IMG/VR virus record: IMGVR_UViG_3300010430_000035
Span: 1 to 61,329 of that record
Origin: a virus
DNA: 61,329 nucleotides
Strand: one strand, 5' to 3'
Shown here piece by piece: positions 40,445 to 52,400 of this stretch. The first letter of the stretch is position 1, and each line of letters starts with the position of its first letter. The notes beneath the pieces were generated by a model. The model saw only the letters and a program-made list of their open reading frames with translations, was not told the DNA's origin and did no database searches. Both the position numbers and the translations under genes were made by a program.

Positions 40445-40643
40445 GAAGTCAACGGGTCTGAGCGGAATCCTTGAGAGCAAGAAGATGCTCTTCGGTGGGT
40501 TCTATGTAATCGTATCGACCGCGCTGCTCATCGCCGGTCTGCTGGAAGGCGGACAGTGGGTGGCAGCTACGGCATCGGTGGTAGCTGCACTGGTCGCCTC
40601 ACAGGCGTATCAGGACCGCGCCTACAGCGAGTTCGAGCAGTAG
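40437..40643 (+). CDS. Holin-like protein, 68 aa
   Basis: GGGAGG precedes ATG 40437. Two hydrophobic segments (about 19-36 and 41-57) and a charged C-terminus fit a class II holin. No family is certain. Confidence 0.62.
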   Translation: MAEKSTGLSGILESKKMLFGGFYVIVSTALLIAGLLEGGQWVAATASVVAALVASQAYQDRAYSEFEQ

Positions 40644-40988
40644 ATGACGAAGTACCTGCTCATCGCCGTTGCTGTACTGACCCTGCTGCTGGCTGGTGCC
40701 GGCAAGCTGTACATCGAGAGCCAGAAGAAGCTGGCTCTGGCGGAGCAAGAGGTTGAACAGAAAGAGGCTGAGGTGGAGCAGTACAGGGAGAGGGTAGAGG
40801 AGCTGAACCGCCTGTCGGCTGTAGAGGCGCGGTACCGGCAGCTGCTGGAGCAGCAGGTCGGTCACCGCTTGGAAATATCGGAGGGTGCAGATGCACTCAT
40901 GTCAGACGAAGATTGGTTGTGCGCTAGTAGCGTCGTCCCTGATGTTGTTATTGACGGGATGCGGGACCACCAAGTGGCTCCCGAGTAA
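40644..40988 (+). CDS. Rz-like inner-membrane spanin, 114 aa
   Basis: N-terminal membrane anchor (LLIAVAVLTLLLAGAGKLY), then a long coiled coil of Glu/Gln/Arg heptads, the usual Rz arrangement. The following gene is embedded in its 3' end in another frame, as Rz1 is in Rz. Confidence 0.75.
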   Translation: MTKYLLIAVAVLTLLLAGAGKLYIESQKKLALAEQEVEQKEAEVEQYRERVEELNRLSAVEARYRQLLEQQVGHRLEISEGADALMSDEDWLCASSVVPDVVIDGMRDHQVAPE

Positions 40989-41193
40989 GCGCGAACCCGT
41001 GCCGGAGGCTCTGCTGGAGCCCTGCACAATTACCCCGCTACCAGAGCGGGGCTCGTCGTGGCTGGAGATAAAGGATGCGCTGGTCGCCAAGGATGTCGAG
41101 CAGCGCTGTTGTAATAAACGCTTTGACCGCATCAGGGATTGGGGCAATGGCGAGGCTGCAGTGGAGACGGGAAAAGACGACCGTTGTGACTGA
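40891..41193 (+). CDS. Rz1-like outer-membrane lipoprotein spanin, 100 aa
   Basis: ATG 40891 has GGAGG six bases upstream. The N-terminus ends in LLLTGC, a lipobox with the lipid-carrying Cys at about residue 24, followed by a Pro-rich stretch. It starts inside the Rz-like gene in a different frame. With it, it would fuse the two membranes after wall degradation. The tail is longer than typical Rz1. Confidence 0.72.
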   Translation: MHSCQTKIGCALVASSLMLLLTGCGTTKWLPSKREPVPEALLEPCTITPLPERGSSWLEIKDALVAKDVEQRCCNKRFDRIRDWGNGEAAVETGKDDRCD

Positions 41194-41338
41194 AGCCGAC
41201 CATGTGCGGCTTGAGGCAACGCTGAGGTTTTGGGCGAGCTGCTCACGAGCAGCTATTGTGCAGTCAGAGCAACTGCTTGAAGAGATTGAGAAAAGGGCTG
41301 GAGCTGAGGAGCGTACCGGCTATAATCAGGAAGATTAG
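41147..41338 (+). CDS. Small helical protein, 62 aa
   Basis: ATG 41147 overlaps the lipoprotein gene by 47 bases; a start at 41075 is possible. A charged helix with an aromatic centre (LRFWASCSRAAI). Unknown. Confidence 0.45.
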   Translation: MARLQWRREKTTVVTEADHVRLEATLRFWASCSRAAIVQSEQLLEEIEKRAGAEERTGYNQED

Positions 41339-41353
41339 AGAGAGCGTAGAGTT

Positions 41354-42859
41354 ATGTCATCTATTTCAGAAGCGGTAGGGTCATGGGTCAGCAGGAGAGG
41401 GGGCAGCAGCTCCGGCTCCAACGACATCCTTGGCGGCACTCAGACGCCTACCGGCAATACCGGCAACGACATTCTTGGTAACGTCAGCTCACTGCCCGCC
41501 GGTGCCAGCACCACGGGAGAGTCGACGAGCGCCGGTAGCAACCCATGGGATATTGACCCACTGCGCACGGAGCAGAGGACGGGCAGCCTCTTTGGACGCG
41601 ACTACACCGTCGAGCAGAACTACTGGCACAACGACATGACCCGTTCGCCTGCCTACTATCGTGGGGAGGGCGACAAGTATGCGGAGAAAGCTGCCGGCGT
41701 TCCTGCGGATTACACCGGACGGTTTGGCGTCGACTACTACAACGACCGCTCCCAGACCGCGTATCTGAACGCTGATAAGGCAGCCGGTCTGGTGGACGCC
41801 AATGGCAATCCGGTTAATCCCGCCAACCCAATCGAGCACACCGGTGTGCCGGACTTCTCGACACTGCCCCCCGTAGGCGAGGATATCTTGCCGCCGGCAG
41901 CGGCAGAGAACGACCCGTTCATCATGCCGACCCTTGGTACCGCAGAGGGAATGGAAGACCCGACAGACCCTGCGGCGTGGATGGACCAGTATTTCAACGA
42001 CCCCAGCACCGCCGTTATGCGAGAGGCTATGGAGGGCAAGGCGGAGCAGAAGATGCACAGCCGCGGTCTCCAGAACTCTGCGCTGGCAGCACAGGCTGGC
42101 GCACTGGCAGCAGCTGACGCCACCGCCCCGATGGCGGATGCCCAAGCGAAGTATTACAAGACGCTGCAGCAGATGGAGTTCAACGGCACGCTGGCATACG
42201 GTCAGCAGTACCTTGCCTCTGCTTCGGACCGCCAGAAAGCGCTGTCCAGCGAGATTGCAGCCATCTACCAGAACGACAAGATGAAGCCGGAGGCGCAGGA
42301 GGCGGCAGTGTCAAAGGCTCGTGCCAACGCCAAGGCGGACCTCGATATGCTGGCAGACTTCTACTCGAAGTCGCCGGTCTGGGAGAGCTCGTGGTGGGCG
42401 GGACGCTCATCCACGCCGGACGACATGGGCTACCACAAGACCAACTGGCAGCTGGATAATGCCGACAGGCGGGGTGTGTGGGAGACCGAGCAAGCCAACT
42501 ACGAGAAAGACATGGCGTACTACCAGCAGGAGATGCAGGTCTGGGAGCAGTCAGCCCCGCAGATGGGTGACTACGGTCCGGCGCAGGGCGGCTACGCGGC
42601 ATACCAGCAGGCAATGCAGGCGTACCAGACGCTCTACCCACAGCCGACAGCCCCGCAGCAGCCCGAGGCGTTCACACCCGCCAATCAGGACCGCTCCGGC
42701 TATGAGTCGGCTCTAAGGCAGTGGGAGGACGCAAACCCAAAGAATCAGGGTTCCGGCTATCTGGGCGACTTCATGCACACGTACAACGGCTTGCGCGGCG
42801 AAGAAGCAAGGTCGGCGTGGGCGGCAGACAAGCCTGACCCAGCGGACTACGGCTTATGA
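41354..42859 (+). CDS. Internal virion (ejection) protein, 501 aa
   Basis: Gly/Ser/Asn-rich N-terminus with three copies of a short (D/N)ILG/P motif (near residues 24, 39 and 177), then Ala/Gln-rich helices and a Tyr/Gln/Pro-rich C-terminus. No signal peptide. It begins the run of ejected proteins that ends with the megaprotein. Confidence 0.65.
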   Translation: MSSISEAVGSWVSRRGGSSSGSNDILGGTQTPTGNTGNDILGNVSSLPAGASTTGESTSAGSNPWDIDPLRTEQRTGSLFGRDYTVEQNYWHNDMTRSPAYYRGEGDKYAEKAAGVPADYTGRFGVDYYNDRSQTAYLNADKAAGLVDANGNPVNPANPIEHTGVPDFSTLPPVGEDILPPAAAENDPFIMPTLGTAEGMEDPTDPAAWMDQYFNDPSTAVMREAMEGKAEQKMHSRGLQNSALAAQAGALAAADATAPMADAQAKYYKTLQQMEFNGTLAYGQQYLASASDRQKALSSEIAAIYQNDKMKPEAQEAAVSKARANAKADLDMLADFYSKSPVWESSWWAGRSSTPDDMGYHKTNWQLDNADRRGVWETEQANYEKDMAYYQQEMQVWEQSAPQMGDYGPAQGGYAAYQQAMQAYQTLYPQPTAPQQPEAFTPANQDRSGYESALRQWEDANPKNQGSGYLGDFMHTYNGLRGEEARSAWAADKPDPADYGL

Positions 42860-43347
42860 TTCGGGTAGCCACAAGCAACGACACGACGGTGCTGCTGGAG
42901 CAGTTCGAGAGGTCGCTGCCGGCTACGTCGTTCGCCACCGTAGCGGTGGAAAAGCCCATCGCACGGGGTTCGATTAACCACTGCATTAGCAGTAAGTTTG
43001 GTGCGGCATTCCTGTACAAGGAGCAGGAGATGGCGCCGCCGACCGGCGCGATTGTCGGCATTGCCGATAAGCTCTGGTACTCAAAGAACGGTCGTTGTGC
43101 TGTGAACCTGTTTCTGGCGTATGAGTCACAGGCGGGTGCGGATGAATTGTTGAGAGCCTTCACTGGGTGGGCGTGGTCCATGAAGACCGTGAAGGAAGTG
43201 AGAATTGTGAAGTCTTCTGACTTCGAGGATATCAACCAGCAGATGGTGATATTCGCAAATGCCGGTCTCAAAAGAGCCGGTGGAATGTATGTAGCACACA
43301 GGAGTGAAGCCCATGGGAATTGTGAGCGGCGTAAAGCGGGCTGTTAA
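42856..43347 (+). CDS. GNAT-fold-like protein, 163 aa (putative)
   Basis: The arrangement IVGIADKLWYSKNG, FLAYESQAGADELLRAFTGWAW and an end strand fits a small acetyltransferase fold, but the acetyl-CoA loop is not clear. Proteins of this type occur among podovirus internal virion genes. The start codon overlaps the previous gene. Confidence 0.5.
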   Translation: MIRVATSNDTTVLLEQFERSLPATSFATVAVEKPIARGSINHCISSKFGAAFLYKEQEMAPPTGAIVGIADKLWYSKNGRCAVNLFLAYESQAGADELLRAFTGWAWSMKTVKEVRIVKSSDFEDINQQMVIFANAGLKRAGGMYVAHRSEAHGNCERRKAGC

Positions 43348-44266
43348 GAAGGTCGCATCAACCGTTAAGCGCGTCGTGAAGAGCGTGGGTAAGGCGTTCG
43401 GCAAGGTAATGAGCAAGCTGCCGTCGATTGCCAAGGTCGCACTCATGGCGGTCGCGGCGTACTTTACCTTCGGGGTGGCGTTATCGTTCATCCCTGCAAC
43501 ACAGGCGTTTGCCGCCAGTATGCCGCTGTTCTCAGGTGGTGGTCTGGCAGGCACCGGTATCGCCGTAGGCTCGAACCCAGTGGTCGCCGGTGGCGGCATC
43601 TTCAGCAAGGCGGCTGGCGCCATGGGCATGGGCGGCGGGCTGGCTAAGGGCGCCTCATCAGCCTACGGGCTCAAGGCGGGCGCCATCAGCACCAAGGCGC
43701 TGGGCTCTGTAGAGGGCGTGAAGGCTGCGGTAGGTCAGGCTATCACCTCCACGCAGGCAACGGCGCCGGTGACGATGGGCGCTGGCGCTCAGGCGTCTGG
43801 TGTAGTGACAGCGGGCACCGAGGTGAACACCATGGCGCAGCAGGAGCTGCTGAAGTCGCAGGGTAAAGCGCTGGTCGGCAAGGCGGGCGGCAAGAGTGCT
43901 GTGGTAAACAACGCCTCCGGCATGGGCGGCGAAATCCTTACAACCGCCGGCACAGAGGGTGCTAAGAAGGCGGGTATGAGCATGGGCGAGAAGTTGCTTC
44001 TGGCTTCCACCGGTCTGTCTGCTGTTGGCGCACTGACGAAGGGCGGACCCGATGGACCGCCGGCACCGCAGGGCTTCTATGGCGTAAACCCGAACACCGG
44101 TGAGCAGGCATCAGGCTTTGCGCCAGACCCGATGATTTCACCCGACAACCCGTATGGCAACGGCGTGGGAGACAGCAACATTCTGCCGCCGAAGCCGGTC
44201 AAGCCGATGACGGGCGACATCGGACCGGAGACCATTGAGACAGGGATGAAGACACAGTATGGCTGA
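43313..44266 (+). CDS. Internal virion protein with membrane segment, 317 aa
   Basis: ATG 43313 has AGGAG eight bases upstream. Basic N-terminus (VKRAVKKVASTVKRVVK), a hydrophobic segment (about 40-62, VALMAVAAYFTFGVALSF), then Gly/Ala-rich sequence. It ends near a NILPP motif. Such proteins insert into the host membrane when ejected. Confidence 0.6.
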   Translation: MGIVSGVKRAVKKVASTVKRVVKSVGKAFGKVMSKLPSIAKVALMAVAAYFTFGVALSFIPATQAFAASMPLFSGGGLAGTGIAVGSNPVVAGGGIFSKAAGAMGMGGGLAKGASSAYGLKAGAISTKALGSVEGVKAAVGQAITSTQATAPVTMGAGAQASGVVTAGTEVNTMAQQELLKSQGKALVGKAGGKSAVVNNASGMGGEILTTAGTEGAKKAGMSMGEKLLLASTGLSAVGALTKGGPDGPPAPQGFYGVNPNTGEQASGFAPDPMISPDNPYGNGVGDSNILPPKPVKPMTGDIGPETIETGMKTQYG

Positions 44267-45023
44267 CAATATCCTCGCACCGCCGGCGCAGCAGCCGATG
44301 CAGATTGGTACCGACACCCCCACCGGACAGATGCCCGCTGGGCAGCCGGATATCCTGCCAAACCCGCAGGTGGCTCAGGCTCAGGAAGCCGAGGCGCGTG
44401 ACGCGGAGATGGCTGCGTCCGGCAAGCTGGACATTGAGGCAGAAGAGCCTGACGAGAAGGAGCAGGAAGACTACGACCAGCTCGTCTACAACTTCGCCAA
44501 GTACGCCTATAAGGATGGTCGTGACGCCGTCCTGCGCCGCATGAACAATCCAGATGAGCCGGTCTGGAATAATGTTGCGGCTACCCAGCACAGCATCATG
44601 CGCGAGATGATTGCTCAGGCAGAGGAGACTACCGGCGAGCCGCTGTCACCGGATGCTATCTATCACGCAGCTGCCGAGCAGATTGCGATTCTGATGGACC
44701 TTGGCGATGCTGCCGGCATCTTCCCGTTCGACCAGAAGGACCCCAAGTACGAGGAGAACATGAACCTCGCCTTCACCGAAGCGCAGCGTCGCGTAGGCGA
44801 GGAGCTGCTGCAGGGTCCGGACAAGGAGTTCCACCGACAGGATGCAGCCGAGACGGCGCAGAAACATATTGCATTGGAGGCGGACCGAGGTAATCTGGAC
44901 CCTGAGTATCAGAACAGTGTTCAGGCAATGATGGCGAACCCCGACTACGACACAGCCCATGTGGCTGGTCAGCCGCCGGAGACGCCACTACAGGCTGGCA
45001 TGAGGAAGGCGACCGGTGGGTAA
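44259..45023 (+). CDS. Internal virion protein, 254 aa
   Basis: Begins with ADNILAPPAQQ and contains PDILPNPQ, both copies of the motif shared by its neighbours. The centre is acidic and helical. It overlaps the gene on each side by eight bases. No family recognised. Confidence 0.62.
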   Translation: MADNILAPPAQQPMQIGTDTPTGQMPAGQPDILPNPQVAQAQEAEARDAEMAASGKLDIEAEEPDEKEQEDYDQLVYNFAKYAYKDGRDAVLRRMNNPDEPVWNNVAATQHSIMREMIAQAEETTGEPLSPDAIYHAAAEQIAILMDLGDAAGIFPFDQKDPKYEENMNLAFTEAQRRVGEELLQGPDKEFHRQDAAETAQKHIALEADRGNLDPEYQNSVQAMMANPDYDTAHVAGQPPETPLQAGMRKATGG

Positions 45024-46413
45024 GAATACAGGCGAAGCGTTACAGGTACTGGGGCAGGGTCTCGGTCAGCTCGTTAATTACCGCATGAATGTGCGGCTTG
45101 CGGAGCTGGAGGCGATGCGTGAAACGGCTCGCATGGAGCTGGGTCACCAGTACAAGCTGAAGGAGATTGAGACCTCCGATGCCGCTGCACTCAACCGCAT
45201 GGACGTTCAGTACGACCGCGACGTTCAGTTGGCTGCCGACCGCCGCTCCCATGAGCTGGGTCTTGCGGCGACAGAGGCTGAGTTTAAGGAGCGCGAGTTC
45301 GCCCACACTCAGGACAAGGACAAGCGAGCCCGCTTCGCCAGCTACCGCAGCAACTACGATACGCAGATTGGTCGTATCGAGCAGGAGTACACCAAGCGCC
45401 GCAACGACACTTTCGACGCGATGAAGGCAGACCAGTATGGCGGTCAGGGCTTGACCTATGAGCAGGGTAAGGCGGCTCTGGACGAAACCGACAACTGGTA
45501 TAAGAACGCCAAGCTGGCTGCTGCCGAGAACACCATTGCAGCTGTATCCGCACAGGAAGGCGACTACTTCAGTAGCTCGGGCAATCAGGATGAGCTGGCT
45601 GCCAAGATGAGTCAGTTCGTTGACTCGAACTACGCCAACCTAATCTCCAGCACAACGTGGGACGACAAGGCTGAGACATGGCATCCGGAGCGCTTCAAGC
45701 CGACGCCGATGCCGACAGACCTCGAGCCCAACAGCGGTGTGACCACTGCCCAGTCCACGCCTTATGGCATGGTGGGTGGCGGCAGCGGTGACGCCGACAT
45801 CCTGCCATCAGCGACCGAGAAGACCGGTCCTATGGTAGCCGGCACGAGCGACCCTGTTTCCGCCCCAGCTCCACAGCCGAGTGGGGGAGCCGCTTCCCCC
45901 GCGACGGGTGGCACTGCCCCAGCAGCGCCGGCAGCACCAGCTGCCCCTGCTGGCGGCGGTGACATTCTCGGCGCACAACAGAACCTTAATGCAGCCAGTC
46001 AGGCGGTCGGAGACGCCGCAGGACAGGCTGCAACTGCCACGGCAGTGACCGGAGTCGCTGATGCCGCTGGGGCTGCTATGCAGTCCTCGGACATCATGCC
46101 GACGCCCGCGCAAACCGTTAAGACGGCTGATACCGTCAACCAGAACCTCGCCGGCATGGCGAAACAGAACGCGACTCCGACATCCGTCGACGCCCGCAAT
46201 TACGAGCAGGGCGAGGTGCAAGGCGACTTCAGTGTCGACTCACCGATGGGACAGAAGGTAATTGAAGACCTTCAGGCACAGGGCAAAGCCTATGGATTGA
46301 AAGGCGAGGGACTCCGTGTCTGGTTGGATGAGAACATCAAACTGGTAATGGCAGGCAAGGAACCGCGTCGACCTTCGACTGAGCACAGGCGGCTGAGTCA
46401 GGGAGCGGAATAA
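45016..46413 (+). CDS. Internal virion protein, 465 aa
   Basis: GTG 45016. The first 200 residues form a long charged helix (LAELEAMRETARMELG); the rest is Pro/Ala/Ser/Thr-rich and disordered, with ADILPS, GDILGA and SDIMPT. It is the last gene before the megaprotein. Confidence 0.62.
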   Translation: MGKNTGEALQVLGQGLGQLVNYRMNVRLAELEAMRETARMELGHQYKLKEIETSDAAALNRMDVQYDRDVQLAADRRSHELGLAATEAEFKEREFAHTQDKDKRARFASYRSNYDTQIGRIEQEYTKRRNDTFDAMKADQYGGQGLTYEQGKAALDETDNWYKNAKLAAAENTIAAVSAQEGDYFSSSGNQDELAAKMSQFVDSNYANLISSTTWDDKAETWHPERFKPTPMPTDLEPNSGVTTAQSTPYGMVGGGSGDADILPSATEKTGPMVAGTSDPVSAPAPQPSGGAASPATGGTAPAAPAAPAAPAGGGDILGAQQNLNAASQAVGDAAGQAATATAVTGVADAAGAAMQSSDIMPTPAQTVKTADTVNQNLAGMAKQNATPTSVDARNYEQGEVQGDFSVDSPMGQKVIEDLQAQGKAYGLKGEGLRVWLDENIKLVMAGKEPRRPSTEHRRLSQGAE

Positions 46414-46416
46414 TGA

Positions 46417-49400
46417 ATGGCAGACAATTACGACTGGCTGACTGACGAAGCGAAAGCTCGCTACGGCATCACCCCCACTGAACCCTCTGTAGACCCGTCC
46501 AGCGCACCTGTAGCGCAGGACGATTATTCGTCGTGGCTGCCCGAAGAGGCGCGTTCTAAATACGGCATTGAGCCCGTCAGCTTTGTCGATGAGGGGCTTC
46601 TCGAGCAAGCGAAGACCGACGCCAAGCAGGCGGTTGAGGAGGACGAGCCAAGCATCCTGAGTAAGGCGGAAGACTGGTCTGTCAACGCCAGCAAGCTGTT
46701 TACCGAAAGCGCCTCGCACCTGACCGGCAATCTCATGTCGTGGACGGACCTCTACAACCGAGACCTGTTGACGCCGGTGGGCAAGCAGCAGGAGTGGCTC
46801 ACCGAGAAGTTCTACAACCTGAATGACGCCATGAATCTGGGTGGCGTCGTCTGGGAGGGTGGCGACGAAGGCTTCCGGTATGTGCCGCAGGAAGAGTGGG
46901 ACACGAAGAAGGAGCGGATGCGCACCGGCAACGTCGTTCGGGATATTGCCAAGTCGCTGAAAGAGTTTAAGTTTCAGGACTCCTCCAAGGTAGACATTGA
47001 GGACATCAAGGATAGCGCGAAAGAGGGCGAGTACGGCAAGGTAGCCAAGGACACTGGCAACTGGATGGCGCAAACTAACGTCGAGTCATTGCCGCACATG
47101 GCGGTTGCGATTGCCTCGCTTCCAGCTTACGCGCTCGGGCTGTCCGACAAGATGGGGCAGGACCGTGCTGCCGCCATGGGCGAGGAGCACACGTTCTGGC
47201 ACAACCTGCAGGCACTGCCGTTCGCAGTAGGTGCAGCATGGTTCGAGCGCTTTGGCGCAGAGAAGGTCTTTGGTGCAGGCAAGGAAGCCGCAGAGGAAGC
47301 CGCCAAGCAACTGACCAAGGACGTCATCGAGAAAAAGGGTACCGAGATTCTCTGGCTGGCTACCAAGGAGGTGGCTAAGGCAGGGCGCGACGAAGCGCTG
47401 ACCGAGTTCGTGCAGGAGGGCTTCTTCGAGTATCTGGGCGAGAAAGCCTTTACCGGACAGGACCTAGACGTCGGTGACATGGTGGAGCGAGGCGCATGGG
47501 GTGCGCTGGCTGGTGGCGCCGGTGGCGCGGTGCTTGGTGGCGGTGCTGCTGGCACACGCATGGCAACGCTGAACAGCCAGAGCAACAAGGCTCGTATGAA
47601 CGCAATGCGCCACGCCCACAGGGCGAAAAAGGCGGTTGACGATGCCGGCTTGCACTCGCTGGTGGATAGCGTGACAGCCCAGCTTGATGCGAACGAGTTG
47701 GACCCGTTTACCGCCCAGACGCTAATGCAGTATGTGGAGGGGAACGCGCAGGAAATCGTTGAGGCGTCGCCCGCCATTATGGAAGCCACCGGCATTGCCA
47801 AGGCGGTCGTCGATGGCGGCTTGGACCCGCAGTCTGCCACCGAGGCGGTTGAGGCGTTAAAGGCTGGCATGAGCCAGACCTCCGCGCAGCTGGTGGATGC
47901 GGTGTACGCAATGAATCTGGGCAGCGCCGCTACGGCTGCCCAGACCGCAGCCCAAGAGGAGGAAGCTGTTGAGGCAGAGGAAGCGGAGACCGGTCCGAAG
48001 ACCCGTGTACTGGAGGGCACCGTCGCAGCACGAGACGGTACCGAAGGTGAAGCGGTCACGATTTATGATGCTGATGGCAACCCGCTGCAGGCGACTGTAG
48101 AGGCGGTCAGCGAACAGGGCACCATTGCCGTCACCATGGAGGACGGCACCCGAGAGCTGCTGGATGTTGGTGACTACTCCGCTAACGATGTGCAGAGCTC
48201 AGCCTACCCGCTGGAAGCCGTGGAGGTGGAGGGCGTTGAGACCGTTGGTGAGCTGTCCGATGACCAGCTCACCGCCGCTGTGCAGAGTGTCGAGAAGCAG
48301 GTGGCAGATATCGCGGACGGGGCGGTCCCCACGGAATCCGCCGCAAAGCGCCGGCAACTGGCTGCCCTGAAGAACGAGCAGGCACGCCGCACCGGCGGCA
48401 CCGATGTAGAGGCGGGAGCCGCCACCGCAACGATTGACCAGCTGCTGGAGGGCAAGACGCCCGCACAGGCGCGTGACGCCATTGAGTCCGCCCTTGATGA
48501 GAATGCCCGCGAAATCGACGCCTACAGGCAGCGAGAGGGCTCTCTGCCGCCCGACGACCATGCGCTGATAGAAAGGCGTGACGACCTGCTGAACGCCTAT
48601 GACGAGGCAGCAGCGGCATCTGAGCGCAACGAAGAGCTGATGAGTCGCCGGTCGAACCCGACCACCCGCACCACCAATCCGCAGCAGCAGCCCAAAGAGA
48701 AGGGCGAGACGGCGACTGCCAAGGTGGGCATGACGGTAGCCACCGACCGCATTGAGGACATTAAGGAGCTGCTGGACGAGGCGCGTGCTGGCAACACAGA
48801 GGCGGCTGAGGAGATTCGGGAGATTAGCCGAGCTGCTCTGGATGAGGCGCTGGAGGGCATGGATGTTGACACTCGCACACCCTCGTCAACCGGCTTGTAC
48901 TTTGGCGACATCGAGCCTTCCATTGGTACGCAGATTGACTTCGAGGAGAAGGACCACCACAAGGTTGTGGTGGCTCTCGTCGAGGTTGCGCGTGACTTCC
49001 AGCAGGAGCAAATTCATGTTCGCCAGCCGGCGGAAGAAGGAACCGATGTCGGTCACGAGTACGGCGACGGCAGCTTCAATACACTGACTTACAACATTGA
49101 GCTGACTGCGGATATGTCGCAGGCGGATATTCAGGCGGCGCTGAAGGAGTCCGGTCTCGCCGGCGGCACCGTAACAGATGGTAATATAGAGGCGTACTAC
49201 GTCGGAGATTTCGATGAGCAAAGCATCACAGACTTCAAGGCAGGCATCGCCCGCCTCACCCAATCCCTTGGCAGCAGCGCGGGACGAATTGAACAAACAA
49301 CTGAGCGACTCTGGATTTACGGTGAAGGCGCAGGCGCCATCCCGTATGACCAAGCCGGTCGCCCAATTCAGCGGGCAGTCAGGTACACATACTCCAAGGC

Positions 49401-52400
49401 GCCAGCCCTCGACCCCGACGCAGAAATAACCCTCGACACCCGTGTTGACGTAGACCCCGTCACCACGCTCGCCGGCGACATCTATCAGGGCGAGCAACCA
49501 GAGGGCACGGACCCTCTGCTTCACGAAACTATCGACAAGTACCCGCTCGACGAGAACGGATTACCGACAGACCCCGAGCGCCGCGTGCTTCACGAAAGCA
49601 TTGTCAGCGCAGTGCTGATGGGCGCCACTCCGGTGGTGGGGCGCAAGCCTGTTGCCTACTTGATGCTGGGTGGTTCGGCGTCTGGTAAGACGACCATCAT
49701 CAACGCACTCAAGGCGGTGGGCGCCATCCCTCGTGACGGCGTGGTCCACATCGACCCAGACCGAGTGAAGACCGGTTATGACTCTGACCGCGATGAGTTC
49801 AGTAACGATGACGATATTGGCTACGACGGTCTTCCTGAATACTGGGAGGTGTATGACGCCGGTGACTCGCGGGCAGCTTCGGTGGTACACGAAGAGTCCA
49901 GTCACCTGAAGAAGCAGCTGACGGACATTGCAACAGACCCCGCCGGTCTGCATTCAGACATCCTGCTGGATGGCACCCTATCGAATCTGGACTCTGCCAC
50001 CAAGCTCATTAGGAAGCTCAAGGAGCGCGGTTATGAGGTGAAGCTCTACGGAGCCACCGTGAGCGCAGAGACCGCGGTTCGCCGCATCCTCGAGCGTGGC
50101 AAGAAGTCTGGTCGCTTCGTACCAATGAAGCACGCATTGGGCTCCCATCAGGGTTCGTCGAAGGTGTTCGACTCCGTGGCGCCCTTGGTGGATGAAGCGT
50201 GGCTGTTTGATACGGAGGTGGCGAAAGTCGGAGATGGCACGAGCGTTCCTTACGTCGTAGCGAGCAAGCTGGGCACTGAGGAGCGGCTACAAATTGACGA
50301 CAAGGAAGTGTATGATATCTTCCTCGGAAAGGTACGATTAGATGCAAAATCAAAAACACTCAGAGAAATCACAGCCAGCCAAGGGCGTGACCCCGAGAGC
50401 CATCGCATCCCGAAGCGCGAGCCCACTGGTTCGCAGAGCAATCAAGGCGAGCGAGGCACAGGACCTCGGACGCCGCTCGAAACCCAAGGCTACACCCGAC
50501 CGTCCATAAGGCGGGGCAACCAGACCCAACTCCATAGCAGGGGTGCAGAGCCAGCCGTCGACCCAGACGGCATGACTGTAGACGAGGTCACCAAAGCCAT
50601 CTCAGGCATCATTATGGGTATCGGCGGAGCGGTCGATATTCGCGTCGTGCAGTCCGAGTCTCAGGTTCCTGACAGCGCGACAGCTGGACGCTTTGAAGGC
50701 GTATGGGAGACGGGCACCAGCACGGTCTATCTGGTAGCCAATTCTCTCTCTGGTCCTCGCCGTGCCATCGAGGTGGCGACCCACGAGGCGCTCGGGCACC
50801 TTGCCATGGAGCGTATCCCTGAGTTCAAGAAAGCCCTTGATTCCACAAAGAACCTGATTAAGCAGGTCATGGACGACATGACGCCGGAGGAGGCAGAAGC
50901 CTATGAGGCGGCGCGTCAGCGGGCGAATGCTGCACAGAAGGCTTACGAGGACTTCATTAACGAGAACGGTCGTCCGCCCAGAGCCGACAGCTCCATCGTC
51001 AAAGAGCTGACCGCAGCAGAGCGGGCGTTCAGTAAGCTGGCGCTGACCCAGATTGCCGGCAGCGGCAAGGCTGGCAACAAGGGTTTCCGTCAGGCGCTGG
51101 CACAGATTGCTGCCCGCCCAGACTTCCACCACATGAGCGAGACCGTTCAGGCGAAAGAAGTTATTGCCACCATGGCAGAGATGCGCCTGCGCAACGGCAT
51201 CATGGGGCGCGTGAAGGCGTCGCTCAACAAGCTGCTGAATCGCCTTGGCGTCACCGAAGACTTCAATGAAGAGACGATTGTCAGTCTGATTCAGGCTGCG
51301 GCGGTAGACCTGCAGGCGGCGTCAAACGCGGTGCGGGCAATGCAAAGCGCTGACGGCTACAGCGTGCTTACCCCTGTTTCGTCCGTGGTGGACATTCTCG
51401 CTGACACTGCGTGGACTCCTATGCCGGAGGACACGAGGGCAAGGCTGGCGGAGGAGGCTCAGCGCCTCGAGTCCAGAATGCCACTGCCGGAGGGTGCCGA
51501 GGAGCGCCTTGATGCCATTCGCCGCCGTCTGGCTGCCGGTGATGTAAGCCGCGTAATGGCAGCTGTTACGAACACCCGAGCGCAGCTGGAAGACAGCGAG
51601 GACTCGGTCGAAGAGTCTCCGCTGTTCTCGCGGCTTGAGGGCGAGCGGAGAGAGGACCGGCGCAGCCCCCATGATGTGGTGGGCGGGGCGCTTTACTCAA
51701 GATTTATCTCGCCAAGCGCAACACACCTGACCGCCTCGGAGGTGGAAGCGGCGCTCGAGCGTAAGGTGCAGTCGGCAGCGACCGGCGAGTACCGGAGCTA
51801 CTTCGGCTTTATGACAGACGGCGATGTGTCGATTCTGGTAAACCCAACCATGTCAGAGCTGCGTCGCATGAGGGAGACCTCAGAGTATGGCGAGCTTCGC
51901 TACTACCAAGAGCCAAGCACTGGCGACTACTGGTTCTGGGACGCGGAGAATGCGTGGCACAACCCCGTCATCATTGGCATGGTGCTGACTGACGACCGCT
52001 ACTCACACCTGTCAGACGAGATTTCAGGACCTTATGTGTTTGATGGCGGCATAGAGGTGACAGGGATGCTTCGTGACGCATGGAACGAGGCGAGCGACAA
52101 TATCATCTACGACATCAATTACGACGGCGAGATTCTGGTCGACGCCACTGCCGGCGACCCCTTTACGTTGGACTACCAGCCGGCGACCGAAACGGCGGAA
52201 GAAGTTGCCGCACGATTCAAGACGCCTGCGCCCCGTAACTACTCGTACAGCCGCGATATTACGCAGAGTGAGATGGATGAAGCGATACTGGCAGAAGCGA
52301 AGAAGCGCGGACTGAAGCTGCCGAAGCCGATGCTGCCCGAGCGCCAGCAAGCCATCAAAGAGAACGACCGGTATTACTGGGACGACTACGTGATTATGGA

